In this document: positions 8,759 to 17,522 of the stretch, in pieces | How positions within the stretch are numbered: position 1 is the first letter of the stretch | Layout of the letters: every line of letters begins with the position of its first letter | Assembly (NCBI GenBank): GCA_004295055.1 | Contig: SHNJ01000034.1 | Span: forward strand, 1-53,943 | DNA length: 53,943 nt | Reading direction: 5' to 3' | From: Alphaproteobacteria bacterium | Lineage (GTDB): Bacteria; Pseudomonadota; Alphaproteobacteria; SHNJ01 | Made by a program: the position numbers and the translations under genes | The notes under the pieces: model-generated | What the model was told of the DNA's origin: nothing | Databases searched by the model: none | The model's input: only the letters and a program-made list of their open reading frames with translations

Positions 8759-10276
8759 TTACGGCGCATAGCCGGGCTGCGCTCCACGATTAGGGGTTGG
8801 AGGCGCAGGTACGGTCCGCGGAGAAGGATTAGGTTGCGCGCCGATCGGTTGCTGTTGTTGTGGCACAGGTGGCGGCACCGCTGTTGCCACTTGTTGATTG
8901 CCGGGCTGCGGAACGGCGCCTGGAACACCAACCAAGTTAAAGCCCTGCAACATAATGTCGCGGGTTGGCATAATATAAAATCTGGTACCGCCAGGAATGG
9001 TAATGATCGGCGCCAAGTTCAAATTTTCTTCAACAAGACGTTGCGAAATATAGGACAAATCTGTCGCAAAGTTTTGGTAGGCTTGTTCTTCCGCCGATAG
9101 AGTTTGCGAAGTGGTTACGTTACCCGCACCATCGCTGCTGATGATAGTTTCCGGGGCGGTGGCATAGGTACCAACCGCGTTGATCAGGCTGATCAATAAC
9201 GGTCCTGCGAAACGGTCAAAATAACGATTATCGACATCGCCAATTAAACCCAAACGCCCCATCGGATCGGCGGCTGGATCGCCTTCAATCGCAATCGCGG
9301 CGCCATCCGGACGCATTACGCGGACAAAACTGGCTTTTAATCTGGTATCGCCCTGACGGCTTAAGGATTCATAAACGCCTATGGCGCGGCTTCCGGCCGG
9401 GATTAATACAAACCTTCCGTCACCGCCATAAACATGGTTTTCAACCACGCCGACAATACGTCCACCAGGCAATTGCGAGTTGATCGTATTTTCCAGCACT
9501 GCCGGAATATATTTATCCGCAGTTACAAGGCGCGAACGATCCACCGGTAAAGTGGAAATGGTGGGAGTAAATCCAATCGGAGTATAATCCTGGTCTTTAG
9601 TAATAATATTGTTTGGATCGGCTTGAGGATCTATCTCGCTGTCAATTACCATCATTTGTCCGCCGCGACGCTGGCGATACATAGAAACAGCATTTTCCAA
9701 GGCCGGCGATGGCGCGTAAACGGTTGGCGGCGGCGCTGGTGGAGCAACAGGCTGCATCGCCTTCACCGCGACTACGGGGATAAAAGCGGGTGGGTTATCG
9801 CCTTCCGGCGTAATGACAACTTCGCCTTGAATTTCACCGCCAGCCTGAATAGGCACAAAAATCAAATTGATGTCGCAACTTTCGCCACGACCCAATACTT
9901 TGGCGGAAGACGCCGAAGACTGCAAACATGATCCAGCCGCGTTCAATTCGGTTGGATCGGCATCCAATCGAACTTCATTGATGGTTAAAACCTCTTCGCC
10001 TTCGTTGGCAATAGTAATAGTCTTTGTCTCGCTGCTGCCCGGCAATAATGGCCCCATGCGAATGCTGGATGGACGAACCACCATTTTTGCCGGCTTTAAA
10101 GTTTGAATGACTGCTGGCCCAACGGGAGAGGTGGGAATAGCGGCATTGCCCTCTTGCGCGGGCGGAGTTGGCGCTTCCGCCGGTTTTTCTTCGTCTTTGC
10201 CGCAAGCGGTAAGCGTCAACACAAAGAACAGAGCCAATGTAAGACCAAATTTCGATAGAGATGGGGAAGAGAACAT
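8759..10276 (-). CDS. virB10: VirB10/TrbI-like protein with lipoprotein signal and ASH/Hydin-like domain
   Basis: VirB10 normally spans both membranes: cytoplasmic tail, one inner-membrane helix, Pro-rich linker, C-terminal outer-membrane domain. Here the C-terminal domain is typical (about 255-450: ILPAVLENTINSQLPGG, RFVLIPAGSRAIG, a G-L-GDVDN(R/H) motif, then GPLLISLINAVG). The N-terminus is different: a lipoprotein signal with lipobox LTAC (Cys25; Gly at +2, which in E. coli directs sorting to the outer membrane). Residues about 65-172 match the ASH/Hydin ('choice-of-anchor') Ig-like pattern: PSSIRMG, KTITIANEGEEVLTI, then GRGESCDINLIFVP and GEVVI, with two Cys (117, 134) likely forming a disulfide. 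No inner-membrane helix remains. The C-terminal 60 residues are Pro/Gln-rich. It lies just after the prepilin genes and before virB11. Confidence 0.9.
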   Translation of the reverse strand: MFSSPSLSKFGLTLALFFVLTLTACGKDEEKPAEAPTPPAQEGNAAIPTSPVGPAVIQTLKPAKMVVRPSSIRMGPLLPGSSETKTITIANEGEEVLTINEVRLDADPTELNAAGSCLQSSASSAKVLGRGESCDINLIFVPIQAGGEIQGEVVITPEGDNPPAFIPVVAVKAMQPVAPPAPPPTVYAPSPALENAVSMYRQRRGGQMMVIDSEIDPQADPNNIITKDQDYTPIGFTPTISTLPVDRSRLVTADKYIPAVLENTINSQLPGGRIVGVVENHVYGGDGRFVLIPAGSRAIGVYESLSRQGDTRLKASFVRVMRPDGAAIAIEGDPAADPMGRLGLIGDVDNRYFDRFAGPLLISLINAVGTYATAPETIISSDGAGNVTTSQTLSAEEQAYQNFATDLSYISQRLVEENLNLAPIITIPGGTRFYIMPTRDIMLQGFNLVGVPGAVPQPGNQQVATAVPPPVPQQQQPIGAQPNPSPRTVPAPPTPNRGAQPGYAP

Positions 10277-10418
10277 GCCGGGAAAACCACGAAGTAGATA
10301 AAGATGGAAAATTATAATCCAATCAAAGACATTTTACACAGCAAAAAGTAAAAAAACACCGGGGAATACGGTCCATCAACAGGTTTTTAGCGATTAGAGA
10401 TCAAAATATAAGAATCTA

Positions 10419-11168
10419 CTAAAGTGGCTCACCTATCTCCCCGTTAGGGATTCCATTTGGGTTATTACCGCCACCCCCGCCACCGCCATCGCCGGGAAAA
10501 GTGCCCCGATAAATATAAACCCCGATTTGATTGTTGTTATTGCTAACAATTGTTTCAGGTGTCAGTTCATTGTCTGGAAAAGCCGCACGAACCTGGCTTA
10601 GCACCGCGGCAAAATGACTATTATCCGCGCTTGCCTGTATCTGGGCAAAAACACCATTGCCGTCCACTTTTTGATATGTCCAACGGCTAAAACCGGATAC
10701 AGATTTCAAATTAAAAGCGGACTCATTGGTATCAAAGGCATATTTATTTGTTCCTTCACACCAAATATTTTTTAAATCGGCGGATAAAACCGCGCCACCC
10801 TGCGCGGCCGATCCCAAAGAACAACTTCCTGCGGTGTCATCATTGGCCAATTCCTTGCACCCGGGATACTGTAGATAAGGCTGATCGGCAACAGGCTGTG
10901 TAGCGGTTACATTGCCTGAATTCATTCTGGCGGCACAGCGGCGGATTACATTACGAATAATTTCCGCCTGTTGCACCACCGATGTGCCCTGGGTCGTTTC
11001 ATCGGCGGTTACTTGATCTTGTTGCGCCGTATAAGTGGCGATCGCAACGCTGATACTTAGCAGAGCGATAAGCCCAATAATCATGGCAACAACGCCAAAT
11101 CCGGCGTTGGCCGGTTTTCTATCCGCGTTGCTGTTTATTTTGCCAACCAAACTTGCAAAGTATTGCAT
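10419..11168 (-). CDS. type IV prepilin-like protein 3
   Basis: The ATG at 11168 is preceded by GGGGA; an in-frame ATG at 11186 has no such site. The 249-residue product has a short basic leader ending in NAG followed by Phe and a hydrophobic helix (FGVVAMIIGLIALLSIS), the G/F junction cut by prepilin peptidases. The Glu expected at mature position 5 is Ala. The globular part holds several Cys (RRCAAR, YPGCKE, GSCSLG, IWCEG) that may form disulfides, and a glycine run near the C-terminus (DGGGGGGGN). The start lies inside the previous prepilin gene (34-bp overlap), so the two are translationally linked. Probably a minor pilin; the exact role is unknown. Confidence 0.75.
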   Translation of the reverse strand: MQYFASLVGKINSNADRKPANAGFGVVAMIIGLIALLSISVAIATYTAQQDQVTADETTQGTSVVQQAEIIRNVIRRCAARMNSGNVTATQPVADQPYLQYPGCKELANDDTAGSCSLGSAAQGGAVLSADLKNIWCEGTNKYAFDTNESAFNLKSVSGFSRWTYQKVDGNGVFAQIQASADNSHFAAVLSQVRAAFPDNELTPETIVSNNNNQIGVYIYRGTFPGDGGGGGGGNNPNGIPNGEIGEPL

Positions 11169-11842
11169 ATGCTGTTCCCCACACATGGACTGACGTTAAT
11201 TTTGCCGTCGTTCGCATCATCGCCATTTCTGATTAAAACCTGGGCTTCGTTCGGTCCGAATTTGTCCCGGACCTTGCGCAACACCCAGTCGGTATCGGTC
11301 GAACTGGTGCGCCCTTGGGTTGTAATTAACAACGAAACGCCCTTATATGCATCATTCGAATCGCCTATAATAGCGTATTTCCAGGGTTCAAATCCCGGGA
11401 TAGGATCGGGAAAGAAATTACCTTCGGAATTATCCCAAACCGAAGCGCTGCTAGGCGACAGACAACGTAAATTTTTGGCATTAGCAATTATAGGATTGCT
11501 GGTCGAAACATTGGTGCAATATCCATCGGCAGTATAATTGGTGTTGGCCTGAGTTCCACCCTGAGTCGTATCATCGCATGCCGGAAACCGTTGATAAGCG
11601 GTAGGCCCCACGCCGCTAGTTTGCACTTGTACCTCGGTCATACACAACAGTATATCGGACCGGATCTTCGATGCCTGGCCATAAATTTTGGATACTTGAA
11701 TATCGTTATTTTGCACGCGGGTATTGCTGCGGCTGCCGACACTGATCGCCGTAGTCAGGGCCGCCAAAAGCGCAATGGACATGAGGATATAGGCAAAGGC
11801 GCCGAATCCAGCTTGGTTTTTATCATTAGCCTCTAAAATCAT
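11135..11842 (-). CDS. type IV prepilin-like protein 2
   Basis: The best start is the ATG at 11842, with GGGGA six bases upstream; earlier in-frame ATGs (11875, 11869, 11854) lack good sites. The 235-residue protein has a leader ending NQAG, then FGAFAYILMSIALLAALTTA, a type IV prepilin N-terminus with a G/F cleavage site but Ala, not Glu, at mature position 5. The globular region has Cys pairs (FPACDD, DGYCTN, NLRCLSP, SPCVGNSICN). It is shifted to a separate transcript from prepilin 1 by a terminator and is followed by overlapping prepilin 3, virB10 and virB11. Resembles prepilin 3 in layout; likely a minor pilin. Confidence 0.75.
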   Translation of the reverse strand: MILEANDKNQAGFGAFAYILMSIALLAALTTAISVGSRSNTRVQNNDIQVSKIYGQASKIRSDILLCMTEVQVQTSGVGPTAYQRFPACDDTTQGGTQANTNYTADGYCTNVSTSNPIIANAKNLRCLSPSSASVWDNSEGNFFPDPIPGFEPWKYAIIGDSNDAYKGVSLLITTQGRTSSTDTDWVLRKVRDKFGPNEAQVLIRNGDDANDGKINVSPCVGNSICNTLQVWLAK

Positions 11843-11964
11843 TATTTTCCCCATTTTTAAGCCTAACATTCGCATCTTAATACAATATTAACATAAACTT
11901 GATTTAAATCCGGCAAGATACGAAATATTGTTTATTTTCAGTGATTTTAACGTGTTCCAAGAAA

Positions 11965-11990
11965 AAAGGGGCCTGAAATCAGGCCCCTTT
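11965..11990 (-). terminator. Rho-independent terminator after prepilin 1
   Basis: Stem of up to 12 bp (11965-11976 with 11979-11990, core GGGGCCTGA/TCAGGCCCC), 22 bp after the minus-strand prepilin 1 stop and followed in that direction by a TTTTTTCTT tract. Confidence 0.88.
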
Positions 11991-12012
11991 CTAGATAACG
12001 TGGTATGGAAAA

Positions 12013-12765
12013 CTATTCCGATACGACTTTGTACCAGAGATATTCCCGAGCATCGTCAGCAGCGCCAGCGTCCAATTGAACGCAGGCTTCTGGCCATGCT
12101 TGCAATACTTGGCCGTTGATGAAATCCGCACCAACAGGAAGCGTTACTTCTAAGGTTGTACCATCGCCTTCCAAAATTGCGCCAACAGCAGCCAAAGTAG
12201 TTGCGGTGACCAATAAAGGAGGATTGGCGGTTAATAACATACCATTCACTTGGTTGTTGATTTGGCGGCAAACATCCAATTTCAAATCACCAATTACCAT
12301 AACAGCGCTCGCGCCCGTGCTAGCACCTCCCGTGAAAGTGCCCACGCCAGTAACGTTTACACTGCGTAATAGGTGATAACGGCTAAAGTTGTTGGCATTG
12401 GCGGTATGGAATGCCTGCGTGCTGACTTGTTGTACGGTAGTACCGCCCTCGGTTGTGTGATACAAACAGGTGGTATTGGCTGGGAAGTTGTTATTATCGC
12501 AATTATTGAGCTGATCGTTAGCAGCATTGGCGGTAATCGAGGTTTTATCCGTGCCGTTGGCAACCATACGTTCGAAACCGGAACGCAAGTTAGCGCCTTG
12601 TTGTAACAGGGTCGATGCTTGAACGCGCGCTTGTTCGCGACCGGACTGGGTCGAAGAACCGCGGCTGGCGATTGCGATCGCCGAAACGATTGCGGCAATC
12701 AAAATGACGGCCAGCAAGATAGTACCAATCGCGAAACCGGACTGGCGGTTGATGGTTTTGGACAT
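12013..12765 (-). CDS. type IV prepilin-like protein 1 (probable major pilin, PilS-like)
   Basis: The ATG at 12765 follows a perfect GGAGG site; the longer frame to 12822 lacks one. The product is 250 residues with a nine-residue leader MSKTINRQS, then G/F and a hydrophobic helix FAIGTILLAVILIAAIVSAIAIA. This is the class of prepilin processed by PilD/PilU peptidases; mature position 5 is Thr rather than Glu. The globular domain has Cys residues in NNCDNN, TTCLYH, DVCRQ and EACVQ and ends in DAREYLWYKVVSE. It has its own strong promoter, an upstream dyad and a dedicated terminator, which fits the most abundant pilin. R64 PilS, with the same gene neighbours, is the closest concept I can offer; direct similarity cannot be tested here. 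Confidence 0.8.
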   Translation of the reverse strand: MSKTINRQSGFAIGTILLAVILIAAIVSAIAIASRGSSTQSGREQARVQASTLLQQGANLRSGFERMVANGTDKTSITANAANDQLNNCDNNNFPANTTCLYHTTEGGTTVQQVSTQAFHTANANNFSRYHLLRSVNVTGVGTFTGGASTGASAVMVIGDLKLDVCRQINNQVNGMLLTANPPLLVTATTLAAVGAILEGDGTTLEVTLPVGADFINGQVLQAWPEACVQLDAGAADDAREYLWYKVVSE

Positions 12766-12864
12766 GAATTTCCTCCGTGCTGTTAAAAACCAAACTGTTG
12801 AAATCTCCCTATAAACTCGCAAATTCGTGATTACAGGGTAATAAAATTCGTTGTATTACCTATA

Positions 12865-12894
12865 AATATAACACAACTGTGACCAAAATGTCAA
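12865..12894 (-). promoter_or_regulatory. sigma-70-type promoter of prepilin 1
   Basis: On the minus strand a perfect -35 TTGACA (12894-12889) and a -10 TATATT (12870-12865) are 18 bp apart, giving a leader of roughly 90 nt before the prepilin 1 start. A dyad GGTAATA/TATTACC (12837-12843 and 12854-12860) sits at the expected transcription start. Confidence 0.7.
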
Positions 12895-12905
12895 ATATAA
12901 TCACA

Positions 12906-12931
12906 TTTTATTCACAAAATCGTGAATAAAA
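12906..12931. promoter_or_regulatory. palindromic operator-like site upstream of the prepilin 1 promoter
   Basis: Perfect 10-bp arms TTTTATTCAC and GTGAATAAAA around a 6-bp centre, nested in wider arms AATCACA / TGTGATT. It begins 12 bp upstream of the -35 element, the usual place for an activator. Confidence 0.55.
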
Positions 12932-12978
12932 AGTTAATTGTTTGTGATTTCTGAAGGTTAGATCAAGAAAAGAGAGAA

Positions 12979-13437
12979 TTAATTTTTAATATTAATTTCC
13001 CGGCGAACGGCCGACATCACGATGCGGTATTTAACCCGTTGGCATCCATCACCCGCGCACATTTCAACCGTAGTCCAACGGGCATTAGGTATGGCCGTCA
13101 TAATATCATAAATGGAAATCAGCCATTCATAATAAGCGGCCAAGTCGGACGCTTCGGTAAAAATGGATTTGGATGGCGAGTCATACCCGACTTTTAATTG
13201 TGGATGCATCTGCCGGACCATATCCGCCACTTTTTCATATTCTTTTTGATCGATCGGAACGTCTTTTACCTCGACCGACGGCGGCGCAGTTGCCTCCGCC
13301 ACTTGCAAAGACTGGCGCGATGTAACCAGCAATCGCGCCTCGTTCACCGATCCCAGAATCAACACGGCTGTCAGGCCCCATACGATCATGGTTGCGCCCG
13401 ATGCGCCAGCCTTAGCAATGGATTCCATTAAACTCAT
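12979..13437 (-). CDS. small bitopic membrane protein, PilM-like (R64-type pilus)
   Basis: A 152-residue protein with a single N-terminal membrane helix (about 14-31, SGATMIVWGLTAVLILGS) and a periplasmic domain containing two nearby Cys (EMCAGDGCQ). In size and topology it matches the R64 thin-pilus protein PilM (about 145-150 residues, inner membrane), and its neighbours are PilO-, PilR- and PilQ-like genes. The identification rests on context and topology, not on clear motifs. It starts 8 bp after the preceding PilO-like gene ends, and ends upstream of the prepilin 1 promoter region, so it closes the pil sub-operon. Confidence 0.45.
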   Translation of the reverse strand: MSLMESIAKAGASGATMIVWGLTAVLILGSVNEARLLVTSRQSLQVAEATAPPSVEVKDVPIDQKEYEKVADMVRQMHPQLKVGYDSPSKSIFTEASDLAAYYEWLISIYDIMTAIPNARWTTVEMCAGDGCQRVKYRIVMSAVRREINIKN

Positions 13438-13445
13438 ATACTATC

Positions 13446-14312
13446 CTATTTTTTCTTAGTGTCCTTAGGTGGCAATTCCACAACCAAAACATTTTTATCG
13501 ACATCGCGGCGCAATACCAGACCTTTGCCGAATTGTTCGATATAATCGTTCAATACGAAAGTGGGCAATTCGACTTTCCAAGACATATTGCCACCTTTTT
13601 CAATTTTAAAATAATTGACGAAGCCGCCCGTATTCGATGTTAACGCAATAATTTTCTGCATCGCATAAACATCCTGCAAGATAGGCTGCGTTGAAATATT
13701 TTTTAACTGGGCAACGGAATTGGAAATCGAAGTTTGCGATTTTTGCCGCAAGGCATCGACATCGGCATCGATATTGGCCGACCAGCTGGCAAAACCAATC
13801 CAGGTCAAAAATGACAATACCGCCAATACAAAACCGATTAAAATCGTGTTGCGAGCGGTTTTTTCGGCGCGCTTGATTGCGCCCATGCGGAATCCTTCCC
13901 ACGGAAGGGCGGCCGCATCGTTAGCGCTGTACGTTGGAACATCGTGCGATGCGATAAACGCATCGACCGATTGCCGGTCGCCAACATAGGAATATAATTC
14001 ATCACCCTTGCGAACGACAACCGCATAACCAGATTCAGAAATGGCCAGATATGCGCCATCGCCTTGATGGCCTTTCATACCAGGCAAAGAGGCGGCCAGT
14101 GGAGTAACCGCGTTCATATGCGCCGAAAAATCTTCGGATGCGGCGGCAATATAAAATACTTTTTTGTTTTCAATGTTGCAAAGCAAGTGCACGTCATCGC
14201 GATCCAGCGCATAGGCCGCATTGTTATAGGCTGCTTCGCGCGGATCCTCGTTACCATAAGGTACGGCGGCGGCGATGATCGAATCGGGGGTAAAAACGTC
14301 AAGATAACGCAT
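13446..14312 (-). CDS. PilO-like type IVb pilus accessory protein
   Basis: 288 residues with about 170 cytoplasmic residues, one membrane helix (about 176-198, TILIGFVLAVLSFLTWIGF), and a periplasmic part of about 90 residues beginning with a predicted coiled segment (DADVDALRQKSQTS). The N-terminal part carries β-rich stretches such as VFYIAAAS and GYAVVVRKGDELYSYVG. This layout, with an N-terminal cytoplasmic domain and a middle transmembrane helix, recalls the R64 pilin accessory protein PilO, which recruits the pilus motor. Context supports it: GspF/PilR follows upstream and a PilM-like gene downstream. No catalytic motif is visible; function by similarity is tentative. Confidence 0.5.
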   Translation of the reverse strand: MRYLDVFTPDSIIAAAVPYGNEDPREAAYNNAAYALDRDDVHLLCNIENKKVFYIAAASEDFSAHMNAVTPLAASLPGMKGHQGDGAYLAISESGYAVVVRKGDELYSYVGDRQSVDAFIASHDVPTYSANDAAALPWEGFRMGAIKRAEKTARNTILIGFVLAVLSFLTWIGFASWSANIDADVDALRQKSQTSISNSVAQLKNISTQPILQDVYAMQKIIALTSNTGGFVNYFKIEKGGNMSWKVELPTFVLNDYIEQFGKGLVLRRDVDKNVLVVELPPKDTKKK

Positions 14313-14426
14313 ATTTATTTCATACCTTTTCCAGTCCCAAGGTGCAATTATTTTCTAATTATAGCGAATAGTGGATTTTAAATAGGGATTAAAAAGCAGC
14401 AATCGGCAGATACCCACAATTATGCG

Positions 14427-15653
14427 TTAATAGGCGCCGGACATACCTTCGAGAGATTCGGTGAGGCCTCTGTTCTGCACCCATAAGACCCACATAGCGG
14501 CGCCAGCGGCCAGGAATGTATATAGAATAACGAAAGCGACACCGCCCACCACAATCTGGCGCAAGCCGCGCTTAGCCTGATCGCCGCGTTCATGCGCAAT
14601 ATTCATTAACATATTGGCCAATTGCTCGCTGTTTTGGTGCGCGCCAATTTCAATCAACTCGGCACGGGTCATGATTGGATTGCGGAACGCGCGGTCGATC
14701 GTATCGCCGCGCATGACGCGATCCAGCACCTGCCGCCAAAGCGCCTGTACGTGTTTCACCGGCGTGGAATCGGCGGCAACCTTACATGCTTCATCAAACT
14801 GCACTTTTCCTTTGACCATACGGCCAACGATACCAAAAGTTTCGGCCATAGCCGTATTTTCGATAAAAGTTTTAATTACCGGCATTCTGCGCACCATTGC
14901 CGATGAAATTTCTTCCAGCTTGCCACTGCGCAACACCAAGGAAACCGCCAGGAATACGCCGGCAATACATAATAAAATCGCTACAATTAGCAAAAATCCA
15001 TTGATAAAATAGGCTGTGTCTAAGGCGCTTTTAAATTCCGCCATCATTTTTGCATCTTTGGTATCGACACCATTTGTTTCCAGCCAAGGCAAATAACCAA
15101 ACTGCACGCCGATAACCGTGGAAATCGATGTCGAAATATCGAACCACAGCCAGCCGATCGCCGCAGACATCATTTTCCAGGTTTTGCCTTTTTCTTCCAT
15201 ATGCTGCAGCGCGGATTCGATAACTTCTTTCAAAGCGCCGATACGTTCGCCGGCGGATAAAATAGCCAGAACGCTTCGATCAAACATACGCAATTCGCGG
15301 ATTGCGGTAATGAATCCGCCGCCGCGGCGTAAAACTTCGACGCCTGGTTCCAATTCAATCCGTTTTTTACGGTCGCCCTCCCCTTCGATCACGATCCATA
15401 ACGCGCGGCCTGGCGACATGCCTGCCTGCACGTGGAATGACAGCGATCTTAGAAAGCTGCGTTTAAATTTAGGGCTGATATATTCGCGTTCATACCAAGC
15501 CGGTTTCCGCTGACGAATCGACAAGGGAATGCCGCCCATATTGGCGATTTCCTCACGCACCGATTTGGCATCGGGAAGGAAAAAATCTTGAGCGACCTCT
15601 TTCATGCCCATCGAGGTTGGCTGTAAATATTTTGCGGTATAAAATAGCGCCAT
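14427..15653 (-). CDS. GspF/PilR-type inner-membrane platform protein
   Basis: The inner-membrane platform of type IV pili and type II secretion couples the ATPase to pilin insertion. The 408-residue protein has the two T2SSF domain halves: FLRSLSFHVQAGMSPGRAL with ILSAGERIGALKEVI (first), and MAETFGIVGRMVKGKVQFDEACKVA with IGAHQNSEQLANML (second). Three membrane regions occur near 165-190, 215-240 and 375-400. It starts 3 bp after the GspE/PilQ stop, as expected for an ATPase-platform pair, and corresponds by order to R64 PilR. Confidence 0.9.
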   Translation of the reverse strand: MALFYTAKYLQPTSMGMKEVAQDFFLPDAKSVREEIANMGGIPLSIRQRKPAWYEREYISPKFKRSFLRSLSFHVQAGMSPGRALWIVIEGEGDRKKRIELEPGVEVLRRGGGFITAIRELRMFDRSVLAILSAGERIGALKEVIESALQHMEEKGKTWKMMSAAIGWLWFDISTSISTVIGVQFGYLPWLETNGVDTKDAKMMAEFKSALDTAYFINGFLLIVAILLCIAGVFLAVSLVLRSGKLEEISSAMVRRMPVIKTFIENTAMAETFGIVGRMVKGKVQFDEACKVAADSTPVKHVQALWRQVLDRVMRGDTIDRAFRNPIMTRAELIEIGAHQNSEQLANMLMNIAHERGDQAKRGLRQIVVGGVAFVILYTFLAAGAAMWVLWVQNRGLTESLEGMSGAY

Positions 15654-15656
15654 AGT

Positions 15657-17507
15657 TTATCCGTGTTCGTCTGCTTCGCCGCCACGATCTTGGATCGAGA
15701 AAGATGGGACATCCGAAGAATTCGATTCCAATGTCTCGGTACCGGCCAATGCAATTTCAGGATCGATAACGCCGCGCCGCAACAAAGCCGCGGCGCTTTC
15801 CGCGCGGGATTGGAAGATAACGCCTTGCAGACGTTTGATATCCGCTGTATTGCCTTCCAGCATGTAGTCGGCAATGCGATGCCGCAATTCCGGATCGAAT
15901 GGAATAAACAAAGTTTCCGGCAGCAAAGCGCGGCCGCGATACCCGGTATATCCGCAAGAATGGCATCCCGATGGGTTGGCAAGGAAAATGGTTTCTTCCG
16001 GATCAAGATTGAAGATAAACAGATTCTTTTTCAAATGCTGTTCGGCTTCGCGTACGGTCGCCGGCGTTTTGCAAGACTGGCACACGCGTTTAATAAGGCG
16101 CTGATTAATGGCCGCCCAAAGATAATGGCCCAGAACATAGGTACCGCTGTTACGGTAATCTGGCGGGAACATGCCGGACAGACGTTCGATTGTTTGCAAA
16201 GCATCCGCGGCGTGGATGGTGGTCAACACAAAGTGTCCCGATTCCGCCGAACGCAGCGCGGTTTCGGCAGTAATACTGTCCCGCAATTCGCCGACAACCA
16301 GAATATCAGGGTCATGACGCAACTGGGCGCGAAGCAATGCCGAGAATGTGGTGCCAATTTCCGGCAAAACCTGTGCCTGGCGAACCAGGGGAATTCGGTA
16401 CTCCACCGGATCTTCGACGGTCATCACGTTCAAACGGTGGCGATCGAGTTCGCGAATAATCGCGTATAGAGTCGTTGTTTTACCAGAACCTGTCGGCCCG
16501 GACAGGATAACCACACCGCCGGTTTTATTTTTAATGCTGGCAAGCGCACGCATCCGTTTCAATAGAACGGGAGAATCTTTAAACAGGTCATCCAGCGATA
16601 ATAGCGATTCCGGATCGAGCAAACGCATGGTGATGGTTTCACCGCCATCAATTGGCATCGCCGCGCAACGCACGTCGATCTGCCGCCCCTGATATTGGAA
16701 CGGAAAACGTCCGTCCTGCGGACGGCGGGAATCGGAAAAATCCATACCCGCGTCGTTTTTCAAACGGGTGCAAAGACGTTTCGACGCCTCTGGCGACATT
16801 AAGTAACGATACTTCAAGTCACCGTCGATACGATAAGAAATCCAGCAACCGATATTATCTTCGACGTTATCGACGTGAATATCCGATGCGCGCGATTGGG
16901 CGGCGTCAATCATCAGATCGGTAATAATTTGTTGCAATAACACGCCTTCATCCGGTTGCGAATTCAGACGGTCGATTTTACGGCCCAAAGCCTCTTCGTC
17001 GACATGGGTTTCGGTACGAAGAACCGCCAATGTTTCTTTTTTATCGCGAGGGTCAATGACAACGTCATCGATGTCCAAGCGTGCGGTGCGCGCCGCGATA
17101 ATCAATTCGTCTTTTTCCGCTTCTGTCAGAGAACGTGTCGCGGCAACATATAATTTTTTTCCAACACGACGCAAAGGACGCACGCCCAAGCGGCGGCACA
17201 AATTGTATGGCAAAGCCAAGCGCAAAAAAGTGGCGCTGTTTTGCGCCGAATTGGCGGGATCGCCGCCTTCTTCCGCGGCCTTGGCGCGCTGTAAATCCAC
17301 CAACGCTTCTGCCACTTGCGCCCGCGTGGCAAATCCATTGCTGACGATAATATCTTCGATAGATCCGCGCGCGCCCAAGGATTGCAAGCGGCGATGCTGA
17401 CGCAAAACGATATCCAGCTGCGCCTGGCTGATGACTCCTTTTTCAATCAGGATATCGCCAGTAGTAGCGGTTTTAACTCTGGTTTCTGTTTCTGCAGCAT
17501 CTAGCAT
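15657..17507 (-). CDS. GspE/PilQ-type ATPase with N-terminal domain
   Basis: Pilus or secretion assembly ATPase, 616 residues. An N-terminal MshEN-like region (about 15-80; ILIEKGVISQAQLD, DIIVSNGFATRAQVAEAL) is followed by the N2 domain (RASDIHVDN, RPQDGRFPF) and the ATPase core: Walker A GPTGSGKT (337-344), TVEDPVEYR, Walker B DPDILVVGELRD, His box LTTIHAADAL. A tetracysteine zinc site (CQSC ... CHSC) is present. It directly precedes the GspF/PilR gene, so this is the cognate motor of the platform. By order it corresponds to R64 PilQ. The last 90 residues (RALLPETLFIPF and after) continue the usual C-terminal subdomain. Confidence 0.92.
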   Translation of the reverse strand: MLDAAETETRVKTATTGDILIEKGVISQAQLDIVLRQHRRLQSLGARGSIEDIIVSNGFATRAQVAEALVDLQRAKAAEEGGDPANSAQNSATFLRLALPYNLCRRLGVRPLRRVGKKLYVAATRSLTEAEKDELIIAARTARLDIDDVVIDPRDKKETLAVLRTETHVDEEALGRKIDRLNSQPDEGVLLQQIITDLMIDAAQSRASDIHVDNVEDNIGCWISYRIDGDLKYRYLMSPEASKRLCTRLKNDAGMDFSDSRRPQDGRFPFQYQGRQIDVRCAAMPIDGGETITMRLLDPESLLSLDDLFKDSPVLLKRMRALASIKNKTGGVVILSGPTGSGKTTTLYAIIRELDRHRLNVMTVEDPVEYRIPLVRQAQVLPEIGTTFSALLRAQLRHDPDILVVGELRDSITAETALRSAESGHFVLTTIHAADALQTIERLSGMFPPDYRNSGTYVLGHYLWAAINQRLIKRVCQSCKTPATVREAEQHLKKNLFIFNLDPEETIFLANPSGCHSCGYTGYRGRALLPETLFIPFDPELRHRIADYMLEGNTADIKRLQGVIFQSRAESAAALLRRGVIDPEIALAGTETLESNSSDVPSFSIQDRGGEADEHG

Positions 17508-17522
17508 ACAAAGACCTGCCTA

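Noticed and set aside
12013-12822. Prepilin 1 starting at 12822
   Set aside because: The ATG at 12765 has a perfect GGAGG and gives a short leader before the G/F site, as the family requires.
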